Source: Sulfuricaulis sp040901545 (GTDB lineage Bacteria; Pseudomonadota; Gammaproteobacteria; Acidiferrobacterales; Sulfurifustaceae). From it: a DNA stretch of 64,000 nucleotides. Below, in pieces: positions 28,230 to 37,494 of the stretch (position 1 is its first letter; every line of letters starts with the position of its first letter). The DNA is taken from contig NZ_JBBDYL010000052.1 of the NCBI RefSeq assembly GCF_040901545.1, forward strand, positions 16,655 to 80,654, written 5' to 3'. The notes below the pieces were generated by a model, which was not told where the DNA came from, did not search any database, and worked only from the letters and a program-made list of their open reading frames with translations. The position numbers and the translations under genes are program-made.

Positions 28230-29356
28230 GAATTTTCCGTCACCACCTGCCGGCGGCGCTGTGCCAATGAGGCAAGCAGCTTGTCGTACGGCTCAACGAA
28301 TTTCCTTACTCCTTCGGTTTCCAGTTGTTGCGCCACGGCTTCCAGCTCGATCTTCTTCTGCGCCAGTCTGATAGGAATATCGGCGGCTTGCACCAAGTCC
28401 TGTTCCAGCCGCAGGGCCGGGTCACCGTGGTCGCGAAAGGCGTCGAGCGTTTCGGGCGGCAATGTATTCACCGTATCCGGTCCGATCAGCGCCTCGACAT
28501 ACTTTACGTCGCTGTAGGCCGGATCCTTGGTGCCCGTGCTCGCCCACAGCAGACGCTGCGATCGCGCGCCGTGGTCAGCCAATCGGCGCCAGCGATCGGT
28601 TGTCAGCCATTCTTTGTATATCTGATAGGCCAGGCGCGCGTACGCGACCGCCGCCTGACCGCGCAGTGAGGCCGCGGTATCGTCATTGCCGGAATCGGAC
28701 AGCGCATCCAGCCGCTTGTCGACCAGCACGTCGATGCGACTCAGAAAAAAACTGGCGACCGAGGCGATCGTGTCCAGCGGTTTTCCGTCGGTACAGCGTT
28801 GCTCCAATCCGGATTGGTAGGCGGCGATTACCTCGCGGTAGCGTTTCAGGCCGAAAAGCAGGGTTATATTGACGTTGATGCCCTCGGCGATGAGCCGTTG
28901 CACGGCGGGCAGGCCCTGGGCGGTCGCGGGCACCTTGATCATGATGTTGGCGCGGTGCAACCGCTCCCACAGGCGCACCGCCTCGCGCACCGTCTGGTCC
29001 GCATCGTAGGCCAGGTGCGGCGATACCTCGATGCTGACGAAACCATCGCGTTTGTTCGTGCGCTCGTAAACCGGCAACAGCAGATCGGCAGCGAGACCGA
29101 TATCGTCCAGGACGATGGCCTCGTATATTTCCGTCACGTTCCGGCTATGGCGCGCCAGTGCGGCGATGTCCGCGTCGTAGTCTTCATGGCCAGAAATGGC
29201 CTTCTCGAATATCGTCGGGTTCGATGTCAAGCCCGCAAGCCCGTCCTGCTTAATCAGGTGCGTGAGTTTCCCGCTCACCAGTAGCGCGCGTTCGATATAA
29301 TCGAGCCAGATGCTCTGGCCCAGCGCCCGGATCTGCATTAATGGATTGGTATTCAT
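28226..29356 (-). CDS. tal: Transaldolase
   Basis: Transfers dihydroxyacetone units between sugar phosphates in the pentose phosphate pathway. The 376-residue protein matches the longer bacterial transaldolase type: LTSNPTIFEKAI (about 42-53), Schiff-base lysine in IMIKVPAT (about 138), GINVNITLLF, and the C-terminal EGVRKFVEPYDKL. It overlaps its neighbours by four bases on both sides. With phosphoketolase in the same operon it would feed fructose-6-phosphate and xylulose-5-phosphate into acetyl-phosphate formation. Confidence 0.94.
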   Translation of the reverse strand: MNTNPLMQIRALGQSIWLDYIERALLVSGKLTHLIKQDGLAGLTSNPTIFEKAISGHEDYDADIAALARHSRNVTEIYEAIVLDDIGLAADLLLPVYERTNKRDGFVSIEVSPHLAYDADQTVREAVRLWERLHRANIMIKVPATAQGLPAVQRLIAEGINVNITLLFGLKRYREVIAAYQSGLEQRCTDGKPLDTIASVASFFLSRIDVLVDKRLDALSDSGNDDTAASLRGQAAVAYARLAYQIYKEWLTTDRWRRLADHGARSQRLLWASTGTKDPAYSDVKYVEALIGPDTVNTLPPETLDAFRDHGDPALRLEQDLVQAADIPIRLAQKKIELEAVAQQLETEGVRKFVEPYDKLLASLAQRRRQVVTENS

Positions 29357-30642
29357 GTGCCGGATTTGTTGTCAGATGACATTTTGTTGGCCACCGGTAG
29401 GCCCAAGGCGGACACACGCTGATGATTCAATGAGAACGTCGCCTCGAACGCGCTGAAAAGATCCAGATATTGCTCGAGCAACCGGCTCATGAGAAACCTC
29501 TGGCGAACCGTGTCTCGCGCGCGAAGTCCGATTTGTTTCCGCTGCGCCGGATCCCGGATAAGCTGCACGATGCGTTGCACCGTTTCTTCTTCTGTAGAAA
29601 CCAGATACCCGTTGACGCCATCCTCGATCTGGTGGCGGATGCCTCCGCAGTTACCGCCGACCACAGCGGCCCCTTTCCACATCGCCTCCGTGACCGTCAA
29701 ACCGAATCCTTCGCGCAGCGATTTCTGCAGCACCACGGCGGCACGACGTTGCAAGGCGTTTACCAGCGCGCTGTCCTCGGCGGTAAGAATAATGATTCGT
29801 TCCTCCTTGTGTGACAGCAAGGATTCGAAAACCTCCTGGCCTTCGGGGTCATCGGACGCCACATTACCAAGCAGCACCAACGTGGCGTCGACCTCCTCAT
29901 GCGCGAGGAGAAATGCGCGGATCACACCCTCCGGATCCTTCCACCGGTCGAAACGTGAGACCTGGGCCACGATCGGCTCGTCGTCGGGAATTCCGTAATG
30001 CTCGAGCCGGTCCCGGATCACGGCGTCGTCGAGCTCTCCGTTCTTGAGCGAGAACGGATTGATGGCTGGCATGATAAACACCTGCGGCGGCGCGATCCGT
30101 TGGGAATACTCGGGCAGCGACAGGATCACGGCATTGTATTCGTCGATGAAACCGCGGAGATAATCCATGACTTCGGGGTTGGGCTGCGAGAGGTCGACAT
30201 GGCAGCGCCAGATCCATGGGCAGGTGCGGCGGTAGTGATGGATGAGCGGTAATGGCTGTGGATCGTGGACGATCACCACATCGTATTCCGTCATGTCCAT
30301 CCGCAGGGCGTTTTGCACCACGATTTCCTCATAAACCTCTTTCTTCAGATCGGTGAGATTGATCTCCGCGCCCTGCAGGGCGTTGTGGATTTTCTTGGTC
30401 ACGTTGAAAAAATCGGGGCTGCCCTGGATAAGCCGCCAGTCGGCCTTGATGCCGAGGCTGCGCGCCAACAGCGTGGATGAAGACAACATCTCCGCCACCC
30501 CGCCGCCATAGAAGGTCGAGCTCAGATGCAACACGCGCAGATCGCGCAGTCGGTGCGCCTTGTGCAGAATCCGCTCGAGCGCCTCGTCGCCGATCAGCGG
30601 AGCGTAGTCTTCGATTTTGACGTGCCAGGAATATCGCTTCAT
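29353..30642 (-). CDS. TreT-like trehalose synthase (retaining glycosyltransferase)
   Basis: A 429-residue GT-B, GT4-family protein. The N-terminal motif LRVLHLSSTFYGGGVAEML and the segment with DWRLIQG...FFNVTKKIHNALQG closely follow trehalose glycosyl-transferring synthase (TreT) of Pyrococcus and Thermotoga as I recall it. The C-terminal half has VSRFDRWKDP, LREGFGLTVTEAMW and GGIRHQIEDGVNG. TreT makes trehalose reversibly from NDP-glucose and glucose. The start is ATG 30642, ten bases after the phosphoketolase stop; upstream frame lies inside that gene. Sucrose- or trehalose-phosphate synthesis by a related GT4 enzyme is the main alternative. Confidence 0.85.
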   Translation of the reverse strand: MKRYSWHVKIEDYAPLIGDEALERILHKAHRLRDLRVLHLSSTFYGGGVAEMLSSSTLLARSLGIKADWRLIQGSPDFFNVTKKIHNALQGAEINLTDLKKEVYEEIVVQNALRMDMTEYDVVIVHDPQPLPLIHHYRRTCPWIWRCHVDLSQPNPEVMDYLRGFIDEYNAVILSLPEYSQRIAPPQVFIMPAINPFSLKNGELDDAVIRDRLEHYGIPDDEPIVAQVSRFDRWKDPEGVIRAFLLAHEEVDATLVLLGNVASDDPEGQEVFESLLSHKEERIIILTAEDSALVNALQRRAAVVLQKSLREGFGLTVTEAMWKGAAVVGGNCGGIRHQIEDGVNGYLVSTEEETVQRIVQLIRDPAQRKQIGLRARDTVRQRFLMSRLLEQYLDLFSAFEATFSLNHQRVSALGLPVANKMSSDNKSGT

Positions 30643-30652
30643 TTGCTGTCGC

Positions 30653-33148
30653 TCAATGGGTCCATTTCCAATCCCGGACTTCAGGCATGTCCTGCCCGTG
30701 CTTCGTGATGTATTCCCGATGCTGGATGCGCTTGTCACGCATGCGCTGTTTCACGTATGCCGCATTCGATCCCAGTGTCGGCACGCGGTCGATGACGTCG
30801 GCCACAAGGTGAAAACGGTCCAGGTCGTTGCGCACCACCATATCGAACGGCGTCGTCGTGCTGCCCTCCTCCTTGTATCCGCGCACATGCAGGTTTTTGT
30901 GGTTGGTGCGTCGGTACGTCAGGCGGTGGATCAGCCAGGGATAACCGTGATACGCAAAGATGATCGGCTTGTCGGTCGTGAACAATGAATCGAAATCCTT
31001 GTCCGATAGACCGTGTGGATGTTCTTCCTTCGGCTGCAACGTCATCAGGTCCACGACATTGATCACGCGCACCTTCAGATCCGGGAGATGGATGCGCATC
31101 AGGTCTACCGCGGCCAACGTTTCCAACGTCGGTACGTCACCGGCACAAGCCATCACCACGTCGGGTTCGCTGTCCTCGTCGTTGCTGGCCCACTCCCAGA
31201 TGCCGATGCCCTTGGTGCAATGCGCGACGGCCGCGTCCATGGCGAGCCATTGCGCCTCGGGCTGCTTGCCGGCGACGATAACGTTGATGAAGTCGCGCGA
31301 ACGCAGGCACTTGTCGGTCACGTACAGCAGACTGTTGGCGTCCGGCGGGAGATATATCCGGATGACGTCCGCCTTCTTGTTCACCACGTGATCGATGAAC
31401 CCCGGGTCCTGATGCGAAAAACCGTTGTGATCCTGGCGCCACACGTGCGAGGTCAGCAGGTAATTGAGCGAGGCGATCGGTCGGCGCCAGGGAATTTCAC
31501 GCGTGACTTTCAGCCACTTGGCGTGCTGATTGAACATCGAATCGACGATGTGAATGAACGCCTCGTAGCAGGAGAACAGGCCATGGCGCCCGGTGAGCAA
31601 GTAGCCCTCGAGCCAGCCCTGACAGGTATGCTCGGAGAGGATTTCCATCACCCTTCCCTGCGGCGAAAGGTGGTCGTCCTCCGGCAGGGTTTCGGCCAGC
31701 CAGGTCCTGTCGGTGACCTCGAACAGCGCGCCGAGCCGGTTCGAGGCCGTTTCATCCGGACCCATGACGCGGAAATTGCGTCGTTCCAGGTTGTGTTTCA
31801 TCACGTCGCGCAGGAAGGTCCCCATCACTCGTGTCGCTTCCGCCCGCGTCTGTCCCGGTTTCGGAACCGCTACGGCGTACTCGCGAAAATCCGGCATGCG
31901 CAGATCCTTGAGCAGGATCCCGCCGTTCGCGTGCGGGTTGGCGCCCATGCGACGCGCTCCGGTCGGCGCCAGATTCGCCAATTCAGGGATCAGAGTCCCG
32001 CGTTCATCGAAGAGTTCCTCCGGCCGGTAGCTTTTCATCCATTGTTCCAGCAGCTTCAGGTGCCCGGGTTTTTCTTTCAACTCGGAGAGCGGCACCTGAT
32101 GCGAACGCCAGGAACCTTCCGTTTTTTTGCCGTCGACCTCTTTTGGACCGGTCCAGCCCTTGGGTGTCCGCAGGACGATCATCGGCCAACGCGGGCGAAT
32201 CGGACTGGTCGGGGATTCGTTTAGCGTGGATCCGCACCGCTGAGGGGGTACAACGGGTTCGTTAGCGCCTTGGGCCGGAATCATCGAACCGCTCGCACGG
32301 GCCTGGGCCTGGATCGTCCTGATCTCGCCGATGATCGTATCGATGACAAGCGCCATCCGCTGGTGCATGTTTTGCGGGTCCGCGCCCTCGACGAAATACG
32401 GGTTGTAGCCGTAACCGCGCAGCAGGCTTTCGAGTTCATCGCGACCAATGCGCGCCAACACCGTCGGATTGGCGATCTTGTAACCATTGAGGTGCAGGAT
32501 CGGCAGCACCGCCCCGTCGTAAACGGGGTTGAGGAACTTGTTGGAATGCCACGCCGTGGCCAGCGGACCGGTCTCGGCCTCGCCGTCGCCGATCACGCAG
32601 GCAACGATCAGATTCGGGTTGTCCAGCGCCGCTCCGTAGGCATGTGACAAGGCATAGCCGAGCTCCCCGCCCTCGTGAATCGACCCCGGCGTCTCGGGCG
32701 CCACGTGGCTCGGGATGCCTCCGGGAAAGGAAAACTGCTGAAAGAGTTTTTTCATGCCAGCGGCATTTTGCGGAACGTTCGGATACACTTCGCTGTAACT
32801 TCCCTCGAGCCAGGTGTTGGCCACCAGGCCGGGTCCGCCGTGACCGGGGCCGCAGATGTAAATGACATCGAGATCAGCGCGCTTGATCACGCGATTCAGG
32901 TGCGCGTAGACGAAATTGAGCCCCGGCGTCGTGCCCCAGTGGCCGAGCAATCTTGGCTTGATGTGCTCGAGGGTTAACGGCCCCTTGAGCAGAGGATTGT
33001 CGAGGAGGTAAATCTGCCCGACGGACAGATAGTTGGCCGCGCGCCAATAAGCGTCGATTCGGCGCAATTCCTCGGAGGAAAGCGGATCTGTTGGCCTGGC
33101 TTCTCCTGCTTGCGTCTGTTTTCTGGCGGGGGCATCAGTCTGAATCAT
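30653..33148 (-). CDS. xfp: Xylulose-5-phosphate/fructose-6-phosphate phosphoketolase
   Basis: This thiamine-diphosphate enzyme splits xylulose-5-P or fructose-6-P with phosphate to acetyl-phosphate plus glyceraldehyde-3-P or erythrose-4-P. The 831-residue protein has ICGPGHGGPG and EGSYSEVYP (about 97-125), the ThDP motif GDGEAETGPLATAWHSNK (about 190-207) and SHQDPGFIDH, all characteristic. The ATG overlaps the ackA stop by four bases and has AGGAGG six bases upstream. Pairing with ackA makes ATP from acetyl-phosphate without Pta. Confidence 0.96.
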   Translation of the reverse strand: MIQTDAPARKQTQAGEARPTDPLSSEELRRIDAYWRAANYLSVGQIYLLDNPLLKGPLTLEHIKPRLLGHWGTTPGLNFVYAHLNRVIKRADLDVIYICGPGHGGPGLVANTWLEGSYSEVYPNVPQNAAGMKKLFQQFSFPGGIPSHVAPETPGSIHEGGELGYALSHAYGAALDNPNLIVACVIGDGEAETGPLATAWHSNKFLNPVYDGAVLPILHLNGYKIANPTVLARIGRDELESLLRGYGYNPYFVEGADPQNMHQRMALVIDTIIGEIRTIQAQARASGSMIPAQGANEPVVPPQRCGSTLNESPTSPIRPRWPMIVLRTPKGWTGPKEVDGKKTEGSWRSHQVPLSELKEKPGHLKLLEQWMKSYRPEELFDERGTLIPELANLAPTGARRMGANPHANGGILLKDLRMPDFREYAVAVPKPGQTRAEATRVMGTFLRDVMKHNLERRNFRVMGPDETASNRLGALFEVTDRTWLAETLPEDDHLSPQGRVMEILSEHTCQGWLEGYLLTGRHGLFSCYEAFIHIVDSMFNQHAKWLKVTREIPWRRPIASLNYLLTSHVWRQDHNGFSHQDPGFIDHVVNKKADVIRIYLPPDANSLLYVTDKCLRSRDFINVIVAGKQPEAQWLAMDAAVAHCTKGIGIWEWASNDEDSEPDVVMACAGDVPTLETLAAVDLMRIHLPDLKVRVINVVDLMTLQPKEEHPHGLSDKDFDSLFTTDKPIIFAYHGYPWLIHRLTYRRTNHKNLHVRGYKEEGSTTTPFDMVVRNDLDRFHLVADVIDRVPTLGSNAAYVKQRMRDKRIQHREYITKHGQDMPEVRDWKWTH

Positions 33149-34281
33149 GGAACACCTCCTGTTCTGGCCATGACCGCCATGGCCTCCTGAACCATCACTG
33201 GGGCCTCATCGACGGGGATTACCCAAATCGCCGCATGACTGTTCGAGTCGCTGATGCGATTTTCGGTTCCCTGCGTCGCGGCATTTTCCACCGCATCGAG
33301 CCGGATCCCCGCCCATTCCAGGCCATCGAGGATACGCGCTCGGATCTCCGGGGCATTCTCACCGACACCGCCGCCGAATAGAATGGCATCGGCACCTCCG
33401 AGCACCGCGAGATAGGCGCCGATGTATTTGCGCGCCCGATAACAGTAAAGGTCGACCGCCAAACGGGCATGCGGGTTTTCCGACGCCAGCAACACGCGCA
33501 TGTCGCCGCTGATGCCGGACAGGCCCAGCAGGCCGGAGGATTCATTCAGCAACCGGTCAGTCGCCGCAGGCGATAATCCCGCCTGACGCTGCAGGTGGAT
33601 GACCAGTCCCGCGTCGACATCGCCGCAGCGTGTCGCCATGACCAGGCCTTCGAGCGGCGAGAACCCCATCGAGGTGTCCCTGACGGCACCGTGCTCCGTG
33701 GCGGTGATCGAGCATCCCGCGCCGAGTTGCAGTGAAATAACACGGTCGGTTCCGCCGCTCATCGTCCGCAACGACCGCCAGCGCTGTCCCATGGCGGCGT
33801 GCGCAAGACCATGAAATCCGTAACGGCGGATACGATGCCTCGCGGCCAGGTCACGCGGCAACGCGTAGGTGCGCGCCACCTCAGGGAGGGTGGCATAAAA
33901 GGCGGTATCGAATACCGCTACCTGCGGTACCGGCGGCCCCAGCACGGCGCGGCAAGCACGCATCCAGCGCAGGGCCAGCGGGTTGTGCAGCGGCGCGAGC
34001 GGTGTCAGGCGCTCGATTTCGCGTTCCGCGCCGTCATCGAGCAGACACGACTGGAGAAATTTTTCACCGCCGTGCACCACGCGGTGGGCCACGAGTGCAA
34101 TGTCAGCGAGACCGTGATCCCGGAGAAATCGCCGCACGTGTTCCGCCGGATTCCGGTGGTTCGGCTCCCCGTGCTGCGCGGCCAGAAGCTCCACTCCTGC
34201 TCCCGTCGTGGCGGCGTAGGCCGCGAGACGGATGGAGGAACTCCCTGTATTGACTGTGAGTATCGGAACGGATTTCGCCAT
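33145..34281 (-). CDS. ackA: Acetate kinase
   Basis: Converts acetyl-phosphate plus ADP to acetate plus ATP. The 378-residue protein has VNTGSSSIRLAAY at the N-terminus, HRVVHGGE, FDTAFYATLP, RYGFHGLAH and GGVGENAPEIRARIL. The usual HLGNG loop reads QLGAG here, a divergence that may be typical of acetate kinases linked to phosphoketolase. Start chosen at ATG 34281, with AGGGA seven bases upstream; ATG 34287 has no room for a ribosome site. First gene of the six-gene operon behind an FNR-type promoter. Confidence 0.93.
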   Translation of the reverse strand: MAKSVPILTVNTGSSSIRLAAYAATTGAGVELLAAQHGEPNHRNPAEHVRRFLRDHGLADIALVAHRVVHGGEKFLQSCLLDDGAEREIERLTPLAPLHNPLALRWMRACRAVLGPPVPQVAVFDTAFYATLPEVARTYALPRDLAARHRIRRYGFHGLAHAAMGQRWRSLRTMSGGTDRVISLQLGAGCSITATEHGAVRDTSMGFSPLEGLVMATRCGDVDAGLVIHLQRQAGLSPAATDRLLNESSGLLGLSGISGDMRVLLASENPHARLAVDLYCYRARKYIGAYLAVLGGADAILFGGGVGENAPEIRARILDGLEWAGIRLDAVENAATQGTENRISDSNSHAAIWVIPVDEAPVMVQEAMAVMARTGGVP

Positions 34282-34314
34282 GCACATTCCCTGTCGCTTA
34301 TATAAAGATGCATC

Positions 34315-34328
34315 GCGGTGATCACCGC
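34315..34328 (-). promoter_or_regulatory. 14-base perfect palindrome in the ackA leader
   Basis: GCGGTGATCACCGC is a perfect palindrome about 5-18 bases downstream of the predicted ackA transcription start. That position suits a repressor operator or a leader hairpin. The regulator is unknown. Confidence 0.4.
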
Positions 34329-34339
34329 CGGAAAAAACC

Positions 34340-34380
34340 AGTATACTGCTGCAAACGCATGGATATTTGATGTGCATCAA
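34340..34380 (-). promoter_or_regulatory. FNR-type class II promoter of the ackA-xfp-treT-tal-treZ-malQ/treY operon
   Basis: On the minus strand TTGATGCACATCAA (34367-34380) is a perfect match to the FNR consensus TTGAT-N4-ATCAA. Twenty-one bases later comes TATACT (34345-34340), a good -10. The implied start is near 34333, which puts the box centre at about -41, the classical activating position. The site lies in the 244-base gap between glgX and ackA. Confidence 0.75.
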
Positions 34381-34525
34381 AATCGGCACGCGCTGGTGTC
34401 ATGCTGCGGCCAAGACACGTTACCTTTCAGTGAATCTTTTTTCCGCTAAGCAAGTTCCGCGGTGCACCGGAGCGCGGTCAATACCACAAACACCAACATT
34501 CTGAAGGACACCCGGTGATTCCCGT

Positions 34526-36667
34526 TCAGGGTCCTGCCGGTGTGTTGACGACCTCGCGCAGCAGCACGAGCGATCGTCCCTGCAGCGGATAGACGTGCGT
34601 GCCTTCGTAAGTCCCGTCGCGTCCGAGACCGGCGTCACGACTGGTATCCAGCTCCGCCTTCCACAACATGCCCGGACGGTAGGCCGGCAAGACAAACCCG
34701 ATCTCGTCATGGTGGGCATTGAGCAGCAACAGAAAATTAACGTCCTTGATTGGGCGGCCGCGGTCATCGAACTCGTCGAGTCCGGCACCGGCGAGGAATA
34801 GTCCGAGACAGCGAGCGAACGATTGTTGCCACTCTTCGTCAGTCATTTCAGTACCGTCGGGTTTGAGCCAGGCGATATCCTTGATATCGCTGCCATGGAT
34901 GCGGCGCCCCTGGAAAAACGAACGCCGCCGGAACACAGGGTGTCGCTGTTGTATTTGAATGAGCCGTCTGACGAGCGCGATCAACTCTTGGTCTTCCGGG
35001 ACAAGATTCCAGTTTATCCAGGTAAGCTTGCTGTCATGGCAGTAGGCATTATTATTGCCTTGCTGAGTACGGCCCATCTCGTCTCCCGCGAGCAGCATGG
35101 GCACGCCTTGGGATAACAATAATGTCGCGAGAAAATTGCGTTTCTGGCGCGAGCGCAAGGTTTTTATCGCCGGATCGTCGGTCGAGCCTTCCACTCCGCA
35201 GTTCCATGAAAGATTATGGTCGCTGCCGTCACGATTGTCCTCGCCATTGGCATCGTTGTGTTTATCGTTGTAGCTCACGAGATCATGCAATGTGAAACCG
35301 TCATGCGCCGTTACAAAATTGATCGAAGCATACGGTCTGCGCCCACTGTGGCCGTACAGGTCGCTGGAACCGGTCAAGCGGTAGGCCAGTTCGCCAATGA
35401 CGCCGCCTTCTCCTTTCCAGTAGGCGCGCACCACGTCGCGGTACTTGCCGTTCCATTCAGTCCAGCCCACCGGGAAATTGCCAACCTGGTAACCCCCCTC
35501 GCCCAGGTCCCAGGGTTCGGCGATGAGCTTCACTTGCGACAGCACCGGGTCCTGATGAATGATGTCGAAGAAGGCGGACAGACGGTTGACGTCATGCAGT
35601 TCGCGCGCCAGGGCCGAAGCAAGATCGAAGCGGAAACCGTCCACGTGCATCTCCAGCACCCAATAGCGCAGGCTGTCCATGATGAGCTGCAGCACCCGTG
35701 GGTGCTGCATGTTGAGCGTGTTGCCGCAGCCGGTGAAGTCGACGTACAAGCGCGGATCGCTGGCGTTCAGCCGGTAATAGGCCTCGTTGTCGATGCCACG
35801 GAAGGATAATGTGGGACCGAGATGGTTGCCCTCGGCGGTATGGTTATAGACCACATCGAGTACCACCTCGATACCATTCGAGTGCAGCGTCTTGACCATG
35901 GTTTTGAATTCGCCTACCGCCCCGGTCGCCGAGTAGCGCATGTCAGGGGAGAAGAAACCGATCGAATTGTAACCCCAATAGTTGCGCAGGCCTTTTTCCA
36001 CCAAGTGGCGTTCATCCACACAGGTGTGCACCGGCATGAGTTCGACGGCGGTCACGCCCAGGTGCTTGAGATGCCGGATCACCGGCTCGGTGGCAAGCCC
36101 GGCGTAAGTGCCGCGCAGAGTCGGCGGCACCTCGGGGTGATTTTGCGTGAATCCCTTGACATGCAACTCGTAAATGATGGTCTCGTGCCAAGGTGTGCGC
36201 GGCAGCTCGTCGCCGCCCCACGTAAAGGCTGGATCGATGACCTTGCATTTGGGGACTCCCGGGGCATTGTTGCTGCGATCGAACGATAAATCTTCCAGCC
36301 GGTGGCCGACGCGATAACCATAATCCGCATTGCTCCATTTGACCTGTCCTACGACGGCCTTGGCATAAGGATCGAGTAACAACTTGTTGTGATTGAATCG
36401 TTTGCCTCGCTTGGGATCATACGGTCCGTAAACGCGGTACCCGTATAGCTGGCCGGGACGCGCATCGGGCAGGAAACAATGCCACACCTGATCGGTCTGC
36501 CAGGTTATCGGCAGACGCGCTATTTCCCGCCCGCCCTTGGGTTCAAACAGGCACAGTTCCACCTTCTCGGCATGTTCGGAGAAAAGCGCAAAGTTGACAC
36601 CCTCGCCGTTCCAGGTGGCACCCAGAGGATAAGGACGGCCCGGCCAGACGAGCATGTTATTATTCAT
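34526..36667 (-). CDS. glgX: Glycogen debranching enzyme GlgX
   Basis: Hydrolyses alpha-1,6 branches of limit-dextrin-like glycogen. The 713-residue protein starts with a CBM48 module (YPLGATWNGEGVNFALFS, residues 13-30) and has the GH13 motifs VVLDVVYNHTAEG, GFRFDLASAL (nucleophile), LIAEPWDLGEGGYQVG (acid) and FVTAHDGFTLHDLVSY. It would deliver linear maltodextrins to MalQ/TreY. It lies between the MscS-like gene and ackA; the 244-base downstream gap suggests the end of the upstream transcription unit. ATG 36655 is an alternative start. Confidence 0.95.
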   Translation of the reverse strand: MNNNMLVWPGRPYPLGATWNGEGVNFALFSEHAEKVELCLFEPKGGREIARLPITWQTDQVWHCFLPDARPGQLYGYRVYGPYDPKRGKRFNHNKLLLDPYAKAVVGQVKWSNADYGYRVGHRLEDLSFDRSNNAPGVPKCKVIDPAFTWGGDELPRTPWHETIIYELHVKGFTQNHPEVPPTLRGTYAGLATEPVIRHLKHLGVTAVELMPVHTCVDERHLVEKGLRNYWGYNSIGFFSPDMRYSATGAVGEFKTMVKTLHSNGIEVVLDVVYNHTAEGNHLGPTLSFRGIDNEAYYRLNASDPRLYVDFTGCGNTLNMQHPRVLQLIMDSLRYWVLEMHVDGFRFDLASALARELHDVNRLSAFFDIIHQDPVLSQVKLIAEPWDLGEGGYQVGNFPVGWTEWNGKYRDVVRAYWKGEGGVIGELAYRLTGSSDLYGHSGRRPYASINFVTAHDGFTLHDLVSYNDKHNDANGEDNRDGSDHNLSWNCGVEGSTDDPAIKTLRSRQKRNFLATLLLSQGVPMLLAGDEMGRTQQGNNNAYCHDSKLTWINWNLVPEDQELIALVRRLIQIQQRHPVFRRRSFFQGRRIHGSDIKDIAWLKPDGTEMTDEEWQQSFARCLGLFLAGAGLDEFDDRGRPIKDVNFLLLLNAHHDEIGFVLPAYRPGMLWKAELDTSRDAGLGRDGTYEGTHVYPLQGRSLVLLREVVNTPAGP

Positions 36668-36761
36668 GACTCATTATATCCTCAGCACGACAGCCAACCT
36701 CGAGAACAGGCAAGCAACAAATGCGTGCCGATAATGCCGAACCGGTTTTGACCTGTTGTGA

Positions 36762-37454
36762 TTACTCGTTGTGCTTCGTATCCGAAGTGTCCTTCTTGGG
36801 CCACCAACGTTCCAGCAAATCCGCTGCCATCTTTTGACCGCCGATGCCGAATGCCAAGGCCAATGCCAAAACAGTGCCGGCAATCAGCAACAGGAACGCC
36901 TGACGAATGATATCGGTGACCACGTTTACCTGATCGAGCGCGATCAGCACGACAAACACCATGATGGCATACTGGGCGATTTTCCCAAGCAGATCCGCAT
37001 CCTCGAGGCCGACGTTCTTGCAATAGGCCGATACCGTCTGTGCAATGAATCGCGCGAAATACATACCGATCGCCAGTACCACCACCGCCACGATGACCTT
37101 GGGAATAAACAGAATAACGCGGCTCACCAAATCAGTGACGTAAGTAAGCCCCAGGCTGTTGAAGGCGATAACCAGAGTAATCAAAATGACAAGCCAGTAG
37201 ATGAGCGCACCCAGTATTCCCGCCATTCCGGTTTTGACACCGCCTTGCTGCAAAAAGCCGTCTATCCCGGCCTTTTCGGTGAGCACATGGAAGTTAATGG
37301 CCTGCAACCCTTTTACTACGATCAACTTGAGAAATTTTGCAAACAGCCAGCCTGCAACCAGAACAATGATTGCCAAAATCAGCTTCGGCAAAAAATACCC
37401 CAATTGCGTAAGAAATGCCCGGACCGGTTCCAATGCTAGACTTACCTGCTCCAT
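36762..37454 (-). CDS. MscS-like membrane protein with conserved TM-helix repeats
   Basis: A 230-residue membrane protein with about five hydrophobic helices. The first helix (about 20-42) leads to the WLFAKFLKLIVVKGL segment typical of the conserved TM-helix repeat (PF05552). The last ends in LALAFGIGGQKMAADLLERWW, the glycine-rich turn that begins the pore-to-beta junction of MscS channels, but the MscS beta domain is absent. Such small proteins (CmpX-like) are linked to membrane tension or osmotic adaptation. AGGAGG precedes the ATG. Its position between treS and glgX suggests a link between turgor sensing and trehalose metabolism. Confidence 0.8.
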   Translation of the reverse strand: MEQVSLALEPVRAFLTQLGYFLPKLILAIIVLVAGWLFAKFLKLIVVKGLQAINFHVLTEKAGIDGFLQQGGVKTGMAGILGALIYWLVILITLVIAFNSLGLTYVTDLVSRVILFIPKVIVAVVVLAIGMYFARFIAQTVSAYCKNVGLEDADLLGKIAQYAIMVFVVLIALDQVNVVTDIIRQAFLLLIAGTVLALALAFGIGGQKMAADLLERWWPKKDTSDTKHNE

Positions 37455-37494
37455 AACACCCTCCTTTTTCCTATCAACTCTTGAAAAAGATTTA

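Noticed and set aside
31013..32224. Long plus-strand open frame of 403 codons opposite xfp
   Set aside because: It lies wholly antisense to the phosphoketolase gene, has no recognisable domain and an Arg/His-rich composition typical of the reverse complement of a GC-rich gene.
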